A DNA stretch of 64,000 bases. It comes from Pseudomonas huaxiensis (lineage in GTDB: Bacteria; Pseudomonadota; Gammaproteobacteria; Pseudomonadales; Pseudomonadaceae). The stretch spans positions 1-64,000 of the forward strand of contig NZ_QKVL01000026.1 of NCBI RefSeq assembly GCF_003231275.1, in the 5' to 3' direction. Below the pieces are notes generated by a model that worked only from the letters and a program-made list of their open reading frames with translations, did no database searches and had not been told where the DNA came from. Both the position numbers and the translations under genes were made by a program. The first letter of the stretch is position 1. Every line of letters begins with the position of its first letter. Of this stretch, positions 42,571 to 51,966 are shown piece by piece.

Positions 42571-44076
42571 ATGGCGCAGAACGAAACAGTCGATGTGGTA
42601 CTGGTAGGGGCAGGCATCATGAGTGCCACCCTGGCCGTGCTGCTCAAGGAACTCGACCCGGCAATCAAGCTGGAAGTCGTCGAGTTGATGGATTCGGGTG
42701 CCGCGGAAAGTTCCAATCCGTGGAACAACGCAGGTACGGGCCATGCCGGGCTGTGTGAACTGAACTACACGCCTCAGGCCGCTGACGGCAGCATCGACAT
42801 CAAGAAAGCGGTGCTCATCAACACCCAGTTCGAGGTTTCCCGGCAGTTCTGGGCGTACCTGAGCAAAAAAGGCGCGTTCAACTCGCCACGGGCGTTCATC
42901 AACCCGGTGCCACACCTGAGCTACGTCGAGGGTGACAAAGGCGTCGCGTTCCTGAAGAAGCGCTTCGATCTGCTCAAGCAGCATCACGCCTTCAGCGAGA
43001 TGGAATACACCGAAGACCAGACGGTGATGAAGGAGTGGATGCCACTGATGATGCCGGGTCGCCCGGCTGACCAGAAGATCGCCGCTACCCGCGTGATCAA
43101 GGGCACAGACGTCAACTTCGGCGCGCTGACCAACAAGCTGCTCAAGCACCTGGCCAGCGCGCCGGATGCGCAGGTCAAGTACAGCAAGAAGGTCACTGGC
43201 CTGCGCCGTAACGGCAGCGGCTGGACCGTCAGCGTCAAGGACGTCAACAGCGGCAGCAGCCGTGATGTCGACGCCCGCTTCGTGTTCCTCGGCGCCGGTG
43301 GCGCGGCCCTGCCGCTGCTGCAAGCGTCCGGCATCCCGGAAAGCAAAGGCTTCGGCGGCTTCCCGGTCAGTGGCCAGTGGCTGCGCTGCGACAACCCGGA
43401 AATCGTCAAGCAACACCAGGCCAAGGTCTACAGCCAGGCCGCGGTCGGTGCTCCGCCGATGTCGGTTCCGCACCTCGACACCCGTGTGGTGGACGGCAAG
43501 AAATCCCTGCTGTTCGGCCCATACGCCGGCTTTACCACCAAGTTCCTCAAGTACGGTTCGTTCCTTGACCTGCCGCTGTCGGTGCGCATGGGCAACATCG
43601 GCCCGATGCTGGCCGTGGCCCGCGACAACATGGACCTGACCAAGTACCTGGTCAGCGAAGTGATGCAGTCGATGGAGCAGCGCCTGGACTCCCTGCGCCG
43701 CTTCTATCCGGAGGCGAAAGCCGAGGACTGGCGCCTGGAAGTGGCTGGCCAGCGCGTGCAGATCATCAAGAAAGACCCGAAAAAAGGCGGCGTTCTGCAG
43801 TTCGGTACCGAACTGGTGGCCGCACAGGACGGCACCCTCGCCGCCCTGCTGGGTGCCTCGCCAGGCGCTTCGGTGACGGTGTCGATCATGCTGGATCTGA
43901 TCGAACGCTGCTTCGCCGACAAGGCCAAGGGCGAGTGGGCCGAGAAGCTCAAGGAAATCTTCCCCGCGCGGGAGAAAGTCCTGGCAGCCGACGCAGCCCT
44001 GTACCACAAGGTCAGTGCCTACAACGACGAGGCCCTGGGCCTGGTCGAAAGCAGCCCGGCGCCAAGCTACGCTTGA
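42571..44076 (+). CDS. mqo: Malate:quinone oxidoreductase
   Basis: 501-residue peripheral membrane flavoprotein that oxidises malate to oxaloacetate and passes electrons to quinone, in place of soluble malate dehydrogenase in the TCA cycle. The FAD motif is VVLVGAGIMSATLAVLLKEL near residue 9, followed by the Mqo-specific NPWNNAGTGHAGLCELNYTP near 50. Length matches the family. It is the PA4640-equivalent gene and has a strong terminator just downstream. Confidence 0.93.
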   Translation: MAQNETVDVVLVGAGIMSATLAVLLKELDPAIKLEVVELMDSGAAESSNPWNNAGTGHAGLCELNYTPQAADGSIDIKKAVLINTQFEVSRQFWAYLSKKGAFNSPRAFINPVPHLSYVEGDKGVAFLKKRFDLLKQHHAFSEMEYTEDQTVMKEWMPLMMPGRPADQKIAATRVIKGTDVNFGALTNKLLKHLASAPDAQVKYSKKVTGLRRNGSGWTVSVKDVNSGSSRDVDARFVFLGAGGAALPLLQASGIPESKGFGGFPVSGQWLRCDNPEIVKQHQAKVYSQAAVGAPPMSVPHLDTRVVDGKKSLLFGPYAGFTTKFLKYGSFLDLPLSVRMGNIGPMLAVARDNMDLTKYLVSEVMQSMEQRLDSLRRFYPEAKAEDWRLEVAGQRVQIIKKDPKKGGVLQFGTELVAAQDGTLAALLGASPGASVTVSIMLDLIERCFADKAKGEWAEKLKEIFPAREKVLAADAALYHKVSAYNDEALGLVESSPAPSYA

Positions 44077-44087
44077 GTCGCGCTCAT

Positions 44088-44116
44088 AAAAAAACGCCCT
44101 TCGGGGCGTTTTTTTT
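44088..44116. terminator. Terminator of mqo (UUCG loop)
   Basis: AAAAAACGCCC-TTCG-GGGCGTTTTTTT: a stable stem with UUCG tetraloop and a U-tract, starting 12 bases after the mqo stop. The A-run on the other side lets it also serve the convergent gene. Confidence 0.93.
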
Positions 44117-44130
44117 GCGCAGAAGATCGA

Positions 44131-44451
44131 TCAGCCGCGGGCTTTCTCGATGATCTCGACGTATTCCGGCGCGTTGCGCTGGTCGGCGATCGCCTCGACG
44201 AAGGTCTTGCCGTGCTCGTCCTTGCCGTCCAGGTCGTAACCGGCTTCAACGAAGAAACCGACATAACGCTCGAAGTCGTCGATGCGCAGGCCACGGTAGC
44301 CCTTGATCAGCTTGTGGTGCGAAGGCGAGGTCACGCCATCGGCTGGCTCGTAAATGAGGAACGATTTGACGTAGTCATCGCTGATTTCGTCGCCAATCAC
44401 CTGCTTCTTGTCTTTACGCATTACCGACTCCAACTGAACCATCAAGGACAT
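44131..44451 (-). CDS. PA4642-family hypothetical protein
   Basis: 106-residue soluble acidic protein (MRKDKKQVIGDEISDDYVKSFLIYEP..., FVEAGYDLDGKDEHGKT). It corresponds by position to PA4642, next to mqo. The start is uncertain: an internal ATG (MRKDKK) gives 96 residues. No function known. Confidence 0.7.
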   Translation of the reverse strand: MSLMVQLESVMRKDKKQVIGDEISDDYVKSFLIYEPADGVTSPSHHKLIKGYRGLRIDDFERYVGFFVEAGYDLDGKDEHGKTFVEAIADQRNAPEYVEIIEKARG

Positions 44452-44493
44452 TTTCCACGGGGCGGGCAGTTTACCCCCCGGCGGGCCCGGCGC

Positions 44494-44964
44494 TCAACGC
44501 GCGCGAAGGGTTCCGGTGTGCAGATCGGCCCAGATGTGGCCGTTGGGGTAGCTGAGGAATTGCACGTAGACGGTGTCGTTGCGCAGCAGGTCGAGGATCA
44601 CCTGGTACTGCGCAGGCGCGTAATTCAGGGTCAGGGTGCGGGTGGCACTGTCGAAGGCCGGCTTTTTCAGGCTTTTGCCCTCGCCGTCGAAGCTGATCAC
44701 CACCTGGGTGATGGTCGCACCCTGGCTGAGCGGCTTGCCTTTCAGGCGCATGGTCAGTGACGAAGTGATCGGCAGCGGTTGCTGGTTGGACTGGCGCTGG
44801 TTACCGACGACCACCGAATAGCTGGTCACTTGCAGCAGTTGCTGGCTTTCGGGGTTTTCCCCACGCACCGACTGCTCGTCCGGCGGCAGGAACTGGCCAT
44901 GCATCGGCGCCGCAACGGCAGGCAGGCTCAGGAACAGGAGAAGCGGGAGAATCGTCGCACGCAT
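44494..44964 (-). CDS. Periplasmic hypothetical protein
   Basis: 156-residue protein with a Sec signal peptide (residues 1-18, PAVAA). The mature part is mostly beta-strand (LTMRLKGKPLSQGATITQVVISF). It corresponds by position to PA4643. No catalytic motif is visible and its role is unknown. Confidence 0.7.
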   Translation of the reverse strand: MRATILPLLLFLSLPAVAAPMHGQFLPPDEQSVRGENPESQQLLQVTSYSVVVGNQRQSNQQPLPITSSLTMRLKGKPLSQGATITQVVISFDGEGKSLKKPAFDSATRTLTLNYAPAQYQVILDLLRNDTVYVQFLSYPNGHIWADLHTGTLRAR

Positions 44965-45050
44965 GACAGGCTCCTTGGAGGGCCTGGCACTCTACCATGA
45001 TGTGTCCGGTTGTCGCGGGGCGCAGGCGTTGCGCCAGGCCCCGCGGGCAA

Positions 45051-45524
45051 TCAGTCGAACTGCGCGCGCATCCACGCTTGGTAGGCCACGACTTCCGGCT
45101 CGCCTTCGCGCGGCGCCCAAGGGGCCATGTCGCCGTCACTGACCGGGCGGTACGGGCCCGCCTTGCATTCGAACATCAGAGTGTCGGGCTCCATGACCAC
45201 CAGGCCATGGAAAATGCCGGGCGCCAGATCAACCCCCAGACACTCGCCGCCCGCCTGCAGGATCCGCTTGTCCAGCACGTTGCCGGCCTCATCGAAAATC
45301 AGCACGCCCAGCTTGCCCTTGAGGACGATCAGGTTCTCGGCCTTGTCGGCCGCCTGGTGGCGATGGGGCGGAACGTAGGTTTCCGGCTGCAGGCCGACCA
45401 GCATGCGGTGGCAAGAGTCTTCCATCTCGTGGAAGTTGTGATGCGCGCGGCCACGCGGGCTTTGCGCGGCCTTTTGTGCCACCTCGGCGAACAGCGATTG
45501 ATCCAGGTAGGAAGGCTTGGCCAT
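45051..45524 (-). CDS. WbuC-family cupin protein
   Basis: 157-residue cupin-fold metalloprotein. The metal site is P-P-H-R-H (YVPPHRHQAADKAENLIVLKG near residue 53) with a later histidine in PGIFHGLVV. WbuC-type proteins are found near polysaccharide genes in enterics but function is unclear; here it neighbours hpt. ATG 45522-45524 is used; the longer frame would run inside hpt. Confidence 0.75.
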   Translation of the reverse strand: MAKPSYLDQSLFAEVAQKAAQSPRGRAHHNFHEMEDSCHRMLVGLQPETYVPPHRHQAADKAENLIVLKGKLGVLIFDEAGNVLDKRILQAGGECLGVDLAPGIFHGLVVMEPDTLMFECKAGPYRPVSDGDMAPWAPREGEPEVVAYQAWMRAQFD

Positions 45525-45528
45525 GGTG

Positions 45529-46086
45529 TCAGAGCCCCTTGACGGCGTAGATGCCATTGGCGTTGCGCCAGTAGCCCTTGTAGTCCATGCCGTAACCGAA
45601 GACATAGCGGTCGACGCAGCTCAGGCCAACGAAGTCGGCCTTAAGGTCCGGGCTGGCCTTGCGGTCGTGGTCCTTGTCGATCAGCACGGCGGTGTAGACG
45701 TTGCGAGCACCGGCATGGCGGCAGAAATCCATGATGGCGCTGAGGGTGTGACCTTCATCGAGGATGTCGTCGATGATCAGCACGTCGCGGTCGATGAACG
45801 AGACTTCCGGCTTGGCCTTCCAGAACAGGTCACCGCCGCTGGTCTGGTTGCGGTAGCGAGTGGCGTGCAGGTAGGAGGATTCCAGCGGGAACGGCAGGTG
45901 GGTCAACAGTTTGCCGGCGAAGATCAGCCCGCCGTTCATGACGCAGAACACCACCGGGTTGCTGTCGGCCAGGCGCTCGGTAATCTGCGCGCCGACTCGG
46001 GCGATGGCCGCCTCGACTGCGGCTTCATCGTGCAGGCAGTCGGCCTCGCGCATGACTTGACGGATGTGCTCGAGATCAGCGGACAT
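45529..46086 (-). CDS. hpt: Hypoxanthine-guanine phosphoribosyltransferase
   Basis: 185-residue purine-salvage enzyme that joins hypoxanthine or guanine to PRPP, giving IMP or GMP. The PRPP loop is VLIIDDILDEGHTL near residue 103. The start at ATG 46084-46086 follows GGAGAG. It lies divergent from upp across a 165-base gap, so purine and pyrimidine salvage genes sit back to back. Confidence 0.88.
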   Translation of the reverse strand: MSADLEHIRQVMREADCLHDEAAVEAAIARVGAQITERLADSNPVVFCVMNGGLIFAGKLLTHLPFPLESSYLHATRYRNQTSGGDLFWKAKPEVSFIDRDVLIIDDILDEGHTLSAIMDFCRHAGARNVYTAVLIDKDHDRKASPDLKADFVGLSCVDRYVFGYGMDYKGYWRNANGIYAVKGL

Positions 46087-46159
46087 GAAACTCTCCAGGG
46101 AGTCAGGATTTGGAAAAGCGGGCAAAGGTACGCATCCACACGCATCAGATCAAGCATTT

Positions 46160-46215
46160 CTGGACTAACGTCCAGTGTGGCTATAGGACACACACGGTCG
46201 AATAGATTAATCTAG
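46160..46215. promoter_or_regulatory. Palindromes between hpt and upp
   Basis: CTGGAC-TAAC-GTCCAG (46160-46175) and TAGATTAATCTA (46204-46215) are both perfect inverted repeats within the divergent gap. They may be operator sites or promoter structures; no regulator is assigned. Confidence 0.35.
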
Positions 46216-46251
46216 CGCGGTTTTTTTGCCCGCATTCCGGAGCCCTTCCCC

Positions 46252-46890
46252 ATGCCCATCCGTGAGATCCGCCATCCGCTGATCCGCCACAAGCTCGGCC
46301 TTATGCGCCGCGCCGATATCAGTACCAAGAACTTTCGCGAACTCGCCCAGGAAGTCGGCGCGCTCCTGACCTATGAAGCCACCAAGGACCTGCCACTGGA
46401 AACCTATTCCATCGATGGCTGGTGCGGCGCCGTCGAAGTCGAGAAGATCGCCGGCAAGAAAATCACTGTAGTCCCGATCCTGCGCGCCGGCATCGGCATG
46501 CTCGAAGGCGTGCTCAGCCTGATCCCAGGCGCCAAAGTCAGCGCCGTGGGCGTGGCCCGCAACGAGGAAACCCTCGAAGCCCACACCTACCTGGAAAAGC
46601 TCGCGCCGGAAATCGACCAGCGCCTGGCCCTGATCATCGACCCGATGCTGGCCACCGGCGGTTCCATGGTCGCGACCATCGAGCTGCTCAAGCGTGCCGG
46701 TTGCAAGGATATCCGCGCCATGGTCCTGGTGGCCGCGCCGGAAGGCATCGCCGTGGTGGAAAAAGCCCACCCTGACGTGCAGCTCTTCACCGCTTCGATC
46801 GACCAGCGCCTGAACGAAGACGGCTACATCATTCCCGGCCTGGGCGATGCCGGTGACAAGATCTTCGGCACCAAGCAGAAGGACGCCTGA
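46252..46890 (+). CDS. upp: Uracil phosphoribosyltransferase
   Basis: 212-residue enzyme that makes UMP from uracil and PRPP. The PRPP loop is LALIIDPMLATGGSMVATI near residue 125, and the uracil-binding C-terminus is GYIIPGLGDAGDKIFGT. It begins a two-gene operon with the uracil permease gene three bases downstream, as in P. aeruginosa PA4646-PA4647. Confidence 0.95.
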   Translation: MPIREIRHPLIRHKLGLMRRADISTKNFRELAQEVGALLTYEATKDLPLETYSIDGWCGAVEVEKIAGKKITVVPILRAGIGMLEGVLSLIPGAKVSAVGVARNEETLEAHTYLEKLAPEIDQRLALIIDPMLATGGSMVATIELLKRAGCKDIRAMVLVAAPEGIAVVEKAHPDVQLFTASIDQRLNEDGYIIPGLGDAGDKIFGTKQKDA

Positions 46891-46892
46891 GC

Positions 46893-48167
46893 ATGCAGGA
46901 CGAGTTCAACGAACCGCTCTGGCGCCAGGTAGTCTCCGGCGCGCAAATGCTCTTCGTGGCCTTCGGCGCCCTGGTGCTGATGCCACTGATCACTGGCCTT
47001 GATCCCAACGTCGCACTGTTTACCGCAGGCCTCGGCACGCTGCTGTTCCAGATCGTCACCGGGCGTCAGGTGCCGGTGTTCCTGGCCTCCAGCTTCGCCT
47101 TCATCACCCCGATCATCCTTGCCAAGGGCCAGTTCGGTCTGGCCGAAACCATGGGCGGCGTCATGGCCGCAGGCTTCGTCTACACCTTCCTGGGCCTGGC
47201 GGTGAAGATCAAGGGCACCGGGTTCATCGACCGCTTGCTGCCACCGGTGGTGATCGGTCCGGTGATCATCTCCATCGGCCTGGCCATGGCGCCGATCGCG
47301 GCCAACATGGCCATGGGCAAGGCCGGCGACGGCACCGCCCTGATGCCGTACAGCACGGCGATGATGATCTCGATGCCAGCACTGCTGACTACCCTGATCG
47401 TCGCGGTCTTCGGCAAAGGCATCTTCCGCCTGGTGCCGATCATTGCCGGCGTGCTGGTGGGCTTTGGCCTGTCGTTCGCCTTCGGTGTCGTCGATGTCGC
47501 CAAGATCGCTGCCGCGCCGTGGCTGGAGCTGCCGAAGTTCACTGCGCCGGCGTTCAACTGGCAGGCCATCCTGTTCATCGTGCCGGTCGCCCTGGCTCCG
47601 GCTATCGAACATATCGGCGGCGTGATCGCGGTGGGTAGCGTGACCGGTCGCGATTACCTGAAGACCCCGGGCCTGCACCGCACCCTGCTGGGTGACGGCA
47701 TTGCCACCACCACTGCCGGCCTGTTCGGCGGCCCGCCCAACACCACCTACGCCGAGGTGACTGGCGCGGTGATGCTGACCAAGAACTACAACCCGAAGAT
47801 CATGACCTGGGCGGCGGTGTTCGCCATTACCCTGGCCTTCATCGGCAAGTTCGGCGCGCTGTTGCAGAGCATTCCGGTGCCGGTGATGGGCGGTATTCTC
47901 TGCCTGCTGTTCGGCTCGATCGCTGCGGTCGGCATGAACACCATGATCCGCCACAAGATCGACCTGAGCGAAGCACGCAACCTGGTGATCGTTTCGGTGA
48001 CACTGGTCTTCGGTATCGGCGGTGTGCTGGTCGGTAGCGGTGACGGCCCGGATGACTGGGGCCTGAAAGGCATCGCGCTGTGCGCGGTGGTGGCTATCGC
48101 CCTGAACCTGCTGTTGCCGGGCAATGACGGCTGGAAGAACAAGGTGATGGATGATCATCTGCCCTGA
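46893..48167 (+). CDS. uraA: Uracil permease
   Basis: 424-residue NCS2-family uracil:proton symporter with about 14 membrane segments. The motif around HIGGVIAVGSVTGRD near residue 236 carries the substrate-binding Glu (PAIEHIGG), and GGPPNTTYAEVTG near 270 is a family signature. It starts 2 bases after upp, so uptake and salvage are co-expressed. Confidence 0.92.
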   Translation: MQDEFNEPLWRQVVSGAQMLFVAFGALVLMPLITGLDPNVALFTAGLGTLLFQIVTGRQVPVFLASSFAFITPIILAKGQFGLAETMGGVMAAGFVYTFLGLAVKIKGTGFIDRLLPPVVIGPVIISIGLAMAPIAANMAMGKAGDGTALMPYSTAMMISMPALLTTLIVAVFGKGIFRLVPIIAGVLVGFGLSFAFGVVDVAKIAAAPWLELPKFTAPAFNWQAILFIVPVALAPAIEHIGGVIAVGSVTGRDYLKTPGLHRTLLGDGIATTTAGLFGGPPNTTYAEVTGAVMLTKNYNPKIMTWAAVFAITLAFIGKFGALLQSIPVPVMGGILCLLFGSIAAVGMNTMIRHKIDLSEARNLVIVSVTLVFGIGGVLVGSGDGPDDWGLKGIALCAVVAIALNLLLPGNDGWKNKVMDDHLP

Positions 48168-48189
48168 GCGGAGTGATCTTCACCTGTAG

Positions 48190-48220
48190 AAAAGGGGCTG
48201 CGTTGGCAGCCCCTTTTTTT
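48190..48220 (+). terminator. Terminator of upp-uraA
   Basis: GGGGCTGC-GTTG-GCAGCCCC followed by TTTTTTT, 25 bases beyond the uraA stop. It has an 8-bp GC-rich stem and a clear U-tract. Confidence 0.93.
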
Positions 48221-48259
48221 GTTCACGGAGGAACCACAACTGATGTGAGCACCGCAACC

Positions 48260-48717
48260 CTTGTGGACACATCTTTAGGTCATGTGGTGGCTGGAAGGCG
48301 CCTGTCAAAAGACCGAGTAATGGCCACCAAGCGCATGCCGGAAATTTTCTAGCGCTCTCAAGACCGAGCGCCGCCCGCGCGGCGCATCGCGAGCAAGCTC
48401 GCTCCTACATTGGTTGCAACGTACCTATGTCTGTCAGGCCATGGTTGATCGCCTTGTTTTTACATCGCGGTATCGAGTCGAATTCAACAGCCTCCCCGCG
48501 ATTCATCGCCAAACGCCAAGAGCGGGCAATACCTTTCTAACAGGCCATTGCGCGTTGCAACCAATGTAGGAGCGAGCTTGCTCGCGATGCGCCGCGCGGG
48601 CGGCGCTCGATCTTGAGAACGCTGAAAAACTGTCGGCTAGCGAATGCTCGCCGCTACCCGGCCTCCTGACTGGCGCCTCATGGGCTTCATACAGTCATGA
48701 GATGGTAGATACCTATG
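48260..48717. repeat. Long inverted-repeat element, copy C
   Basis: Third copy, in the convergent gap between uraA and hemH. Left outer arm GTGGACACATCTTTAGGTCA and GACCGAGTAATGGCCACC face right-end GATGGTAGATACCTATGG. Inner REP arms run about 48356-48417 and 48560-48617 with CGCGAGCAAGCTCGCTCCTAC or its complement. The centre reads ATGTCTGTCAGGCCATGG, the reverse complement of the copy A and B centre, so this copy is inserted in the opposite orientation. A partial REP (CGCTGGCAAGCCAGCGCCC) follows at about 48723. Confidence 0.8.
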
Positions 48718-48748
48718 GCCATCGCTGGCAAGCCAGCGCCCACAAGGA

Positions 48749-49762
48749 TCAGGCCCGCTCGCACAGCGTAACCAGTGCCTGCACCCATTGCGGGTGATCG
48801 TTCAGACAAGGCACCAACTTCAACTCCTCCCCACCCGCCTCGATGAATTGCTCGCGACCGCGGTCGCCAATTTCTTCGAGGGTCTCGATACAGTCGGCAA
48901 CGAACGCCGGGCACATCACCAGCAGCTTCTTCGCCCCGGCCTTGGCCAGTTCATCCAGCCGCGCTTCGGTGTAGGGCTCGATCCACTTCGCCTTGCCCAG
49001 CCGCGACTGGAAGGACACCGACCATTTGCCATCCGGCAGCCCCATCTTGCGCGCGAAAGCCTGGGCCGTCCGCAAGCACTGGCCGCGATAACAGACGGCG
49101 AGCATTTCCGCAGAAGCCTCACGGCAGCAGTCGGCGTCCTGGAAGTTATGCGTTCCGGTCGGGTCGAGCTTCTTCAGGTGCCGCTCCGGCAGCCCGTGGA
49201 AACTCAGCAGCAGGTGATCGAAATCCTGCTCCAGATAAGGCTTGGCGCTCGCCACCAGCGCATCGATGTACTCGGGCTGGTCATAGAACGGCTTCAACAC
49301 CGTCATCTGCAACGGCAGTCTCTGCTCGGCGATCACCTCATTCGCCTGGGCGATCACGGTGGTCACGGTACTGTCGGCGAACTGCGGATACAGGGGCGCG
49401 AGGGTTACCTTGCGCACACCTTGGGCGGCCAGTTTCTTCAACACCGAGGGCAGCGACGGCTCGCCATAGCGCATGGCGATTTCCACCGGTCCGTGGGTCC
49501 AGTGCGGCGCCACGGCCTGTTGCAGGCGACGGGTCAGCACCACCAGCGGCGAGCCCTCGTCCCACCAGATCGACGCGTAGGCATGGGCGGACTGTTCCGG
49601 GCGCTTGATCAGGATCAGCGACACCAGCAAACGCCGCACCGGCCACGGCAAGTCGATGACGTAAGGGTCCATCAGGAACTGATTGAGGTAACGGCGCACA
49701 TCAGCGACGGAGGTGGACGCCGGCGAACCCAGGTTGACCAGCAGCAAAGCATGATCGGTCAT
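48749..49762 (-). CDS. hemH: Ferrochelatase
   Basis: 337-residue enzyme that inserts Fe2+ into protoporphyrin IX, the last haem-biosynthesis step. The catalytic histidine is in LLLSFHGLPERHL near residue 185, with the N-terminal NLGSPAS. Length fits bacterial ferrochelatases. It follows the TIGR01777 gene after 12 bases and is probably co-transcribed with it, matching the PA4655-PA4656 order. Confidence 0.93.
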   Translation of the reverse strand: MTDHALLLVNLGSPASTSVADVRRYLNQFLMDPYVIDLPWPVRRLLVSLILIKRPEQSAHAYASIWWDEGSPLVVLTRRLQQAVAPHWTHGPVEIAMRYGEPSLPSVLKKLAAQGVRKVTLAPLYPQFADSTVTTVIAQANEVIAEQRLPLQMTVLKPFYDQPEYIDALVASAKPYLEQDFDHLLLSFHGLPERHLKKLDPTGTHNFQDADCCREASAEMLAVCYRGQCLRTAQAFARKMGLPDGKWSVSFQSRLGKAKWIEPYTEARLDELAKAGAKKLLVMCPAFVADCIETLEEIGDRGREQFIEAGGEELKLVPCLNDHPQWVQALVTLCERA

Positions 49763-49774
49763 GCAACATCCTTT

Positions 49775-50677
49775 TCAGAGGCGGGGGGACAACTCGTCCA
49801 GCGCCGATTGCACATCGTTGAAACGGAAGGTGAAGCCGGCCGCCAGCGCACGCACCGGGCGCGCGCGCTGACCACCGAGGAGCAACGTCGACAACTCGCC
49901 AAGCCCCGCCTTCAACACCAGCGCGGGTAACGGCATGAACGCCGGCCGGTGCAGCGTGCGACCCAGGCGCCGGGCGAACTCGCGGTTGCGGACAGGCTCC
50001 GGAGCGCAGGCATTATAAGGACCGCTGGCATCGTTGCGCTGCAAGAGAAAATCAATCAGGGCGATTTCGTCCTGGATATGAATCCACGGCATCCACTGCC
50101 GGCCATCGCCGATCGGCCCGCCCAGCCCGAGTTTGAAGGGCAGCCGCAGGCGCGACAAAAAGCCGCCCTCGCTGGCCAGGACCAACCCGGTGCGAAGCAG
50201 CACGACACGGATGCCGAGGGCTTCGGCGCGCTGCGCGGTTTCTTCCCAGGCGATACACAACTGGCTGGCGAAGTCTTCCTTGACCGGGCGCGAAGACTCG
50301 GTCAATTCACGTTCGCCGCCGTCGCCATACCAGCCCACCGCGGAGCCGGAGATCATCACGGCCGGGCGCTGTTCACGACGCTCGAGCCAGGCCAGCAGGT
50401 GTTCGGTCAGGGTGATCCGGCTGCCCCATAACTGCGCCCGCCGCGACACGGTCCAGGGTCGATCGGCAATCGGCGCACCGGCCAGGTTGATGACCGCATC
50501 CAGCGGCCCGTCGCCGTAAGCCTCCAGCTCGCTGATGCCGCGAACGCCGGCACCGCAAAGCTGGCCAACCTGATCGGCACGGCGGCTCCAGACCGTCAGT
50601 CGATGACCCTGGTCGAGCCAGTGGCGACACAGTTGCTGTCCAATCAGGCCGGTACCACCGGTCAGCAATATATTCAT
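49775..50677 (-). CDS. TIGR01777-family nucleotide-sugar-epimerase-like protein
   Basis: 300-residue extended short-chain dehydrogenase. The nucleotide-binding motif is LLTGGTGLIGQQLC near residue 4, and the active-site region SAVGWYGDGGE near 112 carries the YGDGG signature of the YfcH group. It lies immediately upstream of hemH. The reaction is not established for this family. Confidence 0.8.
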   Translation of the reverse strand: MNILLTGGTGLIGQQLCRHWLDQGHRLTVWSRRADQVGQLCGAGVRGISELEAYGDGPLDAVINLAGAPIADRPWTVSRRAQLWGSRITLTEHLLAWLERREQRPAVMISGSAVGWYGDGGERELTESSRPVKEDFASQLCIAWEETAQRAEALGIRVVLLRTGLVLASEGGFLSRLRLPFKLGLGGPIGDGRQWMPWIHIQDEIALIDFLLQRNDASGPYNACAPEPVRNREFARRLGRTLHRPAFMPLPALVLKAGLGELSTLLLGGQRARPVRALAAGFTFRFNDVQSALDELSPRL

Positions 50678-50768
50678 GGCCGTGTCCTCATGATGGCGCT
50701 CGCTGGTCTACTTTTAAAAGCAAGGCACTTTTTTGACCGTTCACTCTGGGATAAACATAGGCCAACCT

Positions 50769-50814
50769 GTTGCAACGAGCCGATCGATCTTATACAAAAC
50801 CCTGGAGTTGTACA
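50769..50814 (+). promoter_or_regulatory. TGTACA-type operator and promoter of the phr operon
   Basis: TATACA (50791-50796) and TGTACA (50809-50814) are direct half-sites 18 bases apart (N12 between). TATACA also reads as a -10, with a weak -35 (TGTTGC) 16 bases upstream. A regulator on these sites would overlap the polymerase site. The arrangement matches the sites at 51.9 kb. Confidence 0.6.
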
Positions 50815-50870
50815 GGTTTGTCCGACAGCGTGGCTGTCTGTACCTACTAGAAGGTTCAAAGAGGCCCATC

Positions 50871-51857
50871 ATGACCGTACCTATCGCCATCATCGGTGCC
50901 GGCATTGCCGGACTCTCTGCCGCCCAGGCCTTGCAGAAGGAAGGACTCACCGTCCACCTGTTCGACAAGGGGCACGGCAGCGGTGGACGTATGGCCAGCA
51001 AGCGCAGCGAAGCCGGGGCTCTGGACCTCGGTGCGCAATATTTCACCGCCCGCGACCGCCGCTTCGTCGAGCAGATCCAGCACTGGCAGGCCAAGGGCTG
51101 GGTCGCGGAGTGGAAGCCGCAACTCTATAACTACCGCGACGGCCAGTTGAGCCCTTCGCCGGACGAACAGATCCGCTGGGTCGGCACGCCACGCATGAGC
51201 GCCATCACCCGCGGCCTGCTCAAGGACGTCACGGTGAACTTCAGTTGCCGCATCAGTGAAGTCTTCCGCGGCAAACAGTACTGGCACCTGCAGGACACCG
51301 AAGGCTGCAGCCACGGCCCGTTCAGCAAGGTCATCGTCGCCGTGCCGGCACCGCAGGCCGCGGCCTTGCTGGCCGCCACGCCGAAACTCGCTGCAGCCGC
51401 GGCCGGCGTGCAGATGGAGCCGACCTGGGCCATCGCCCTGGGCTTCGACACCCCGCTGGCCACGCCCATGCAGGGCTGCTTCGTGCAGGACTGCGCCCTC
51501 GACTGGCTGGCCCGCAACCGCAGCAAGCCGGGGCGCGAGGAGCGCCTGGACACCTGGGTCCTGCACGCCACCTCGGCCTGGAGCAAACAGCACATCGACC
51601 TGCAAAAAGAAGCAGTGATCGAACAGTTGCTGGGCGATTTCGCCGAGCTGGTCGGCTGTGCAGTACCGGCGCCGAGCTTCACCCTGGCGCACCGCTGGCT
51701 CTACGCACGCCCCGCCAGCAACCATGAGTGGGGCGCACTCGCCGACGCCGACCTGGGCCTGTATGCCTGCGGTGACTGGTGCCTGTCGGGCCGGGTCGAA
51801 GGCGCCTGGCTCAGTGGCCAGGAAGCTGCCCGCCGCCTGATCGAACACCTGGAATAA
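50871..51857 (+). CDS. Renalase-like FAD/NAD(P) oxidoreductase
   Basis: 328-residue flavoprotein with an N-terminal FAD motif (IAIIGAGIAGLSAAQALQKEG, residues 5-25) and the second motif GSGGRMASKRSE near 40. It ends with the C-terminal FAD contact YACGDWCLSGRVEGAWLSG. Bacterial renalase-type enzymes re-oxidise isomeric forms of NAD(P)H. Here it is the first gene of the putative light-responsive operon with the photolyase gene, so a role in repair or stress tolerance is plausible but inferred. GAGG precedes the ATG. Confidence 0.78.
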   Translation: MTVPIAIIGAGIAGLSAAQALQKEGLTVHLFDKGHGSGGRMASKRSEAGALDLGAQYFTARDRRFVEQIQHWQAKGWVAEWKPQLYNYRDGQLSPSPDEQIRWVGTPRMSAITRGLLKDVTVNFSCRISEVFRGKQYWHLQDTEGCSHGPFSKVIVAVPAPQAAALLAATPKLAAAAAGVQMEPTWAIALGFDTPLATPMQGCFVQDCALDWLARNRSKPGREERLDTWVLHATSAWSKQHIDLQKEAVIEQLLGDFAELVGCAVPAPSFTLAHRWLYARPASNHEWGALADADLGLYACGDWCLSGRVEGAWLSGQEAARRLIEHLE

Positions 51858-51889
51858 TCCCAGCGGGCAAGGCGTCCTCTACAGAAATA

Positions 51890-51950
51890 TTGACTTGTAC
51901 AACTTCCGGCTTATGCTGAGCAAAGTTGTACAGGTTTTTATCTTTGTACA
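51890..51950 (+). promoter_or_regulatory. Promoter with three TTGTACA operator sites
   Basis: The promoter TTGACT (51890-51895), 16-base spacer, TATGCT (51912-51917) is preceded, overlapped and followed by TTGTACA at 51895-51901, 51926-51932 and 51944-51950. The last two are direct repeats with N12 between TGTACA cores, like the pair at 50.8 kb. The layout fits repression by a MerR/LitR-type regulator. Confidence 0.68.
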
Positions 51951-51966
51951 AGAAAGGTTGCCCAAC

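Noticed and set aside
48350..48620. Possible CRISPR-like repeats
   Set aside because: The repeats are inverted REP arms in a palindromic element, not direct repeats with regular unique spacers.
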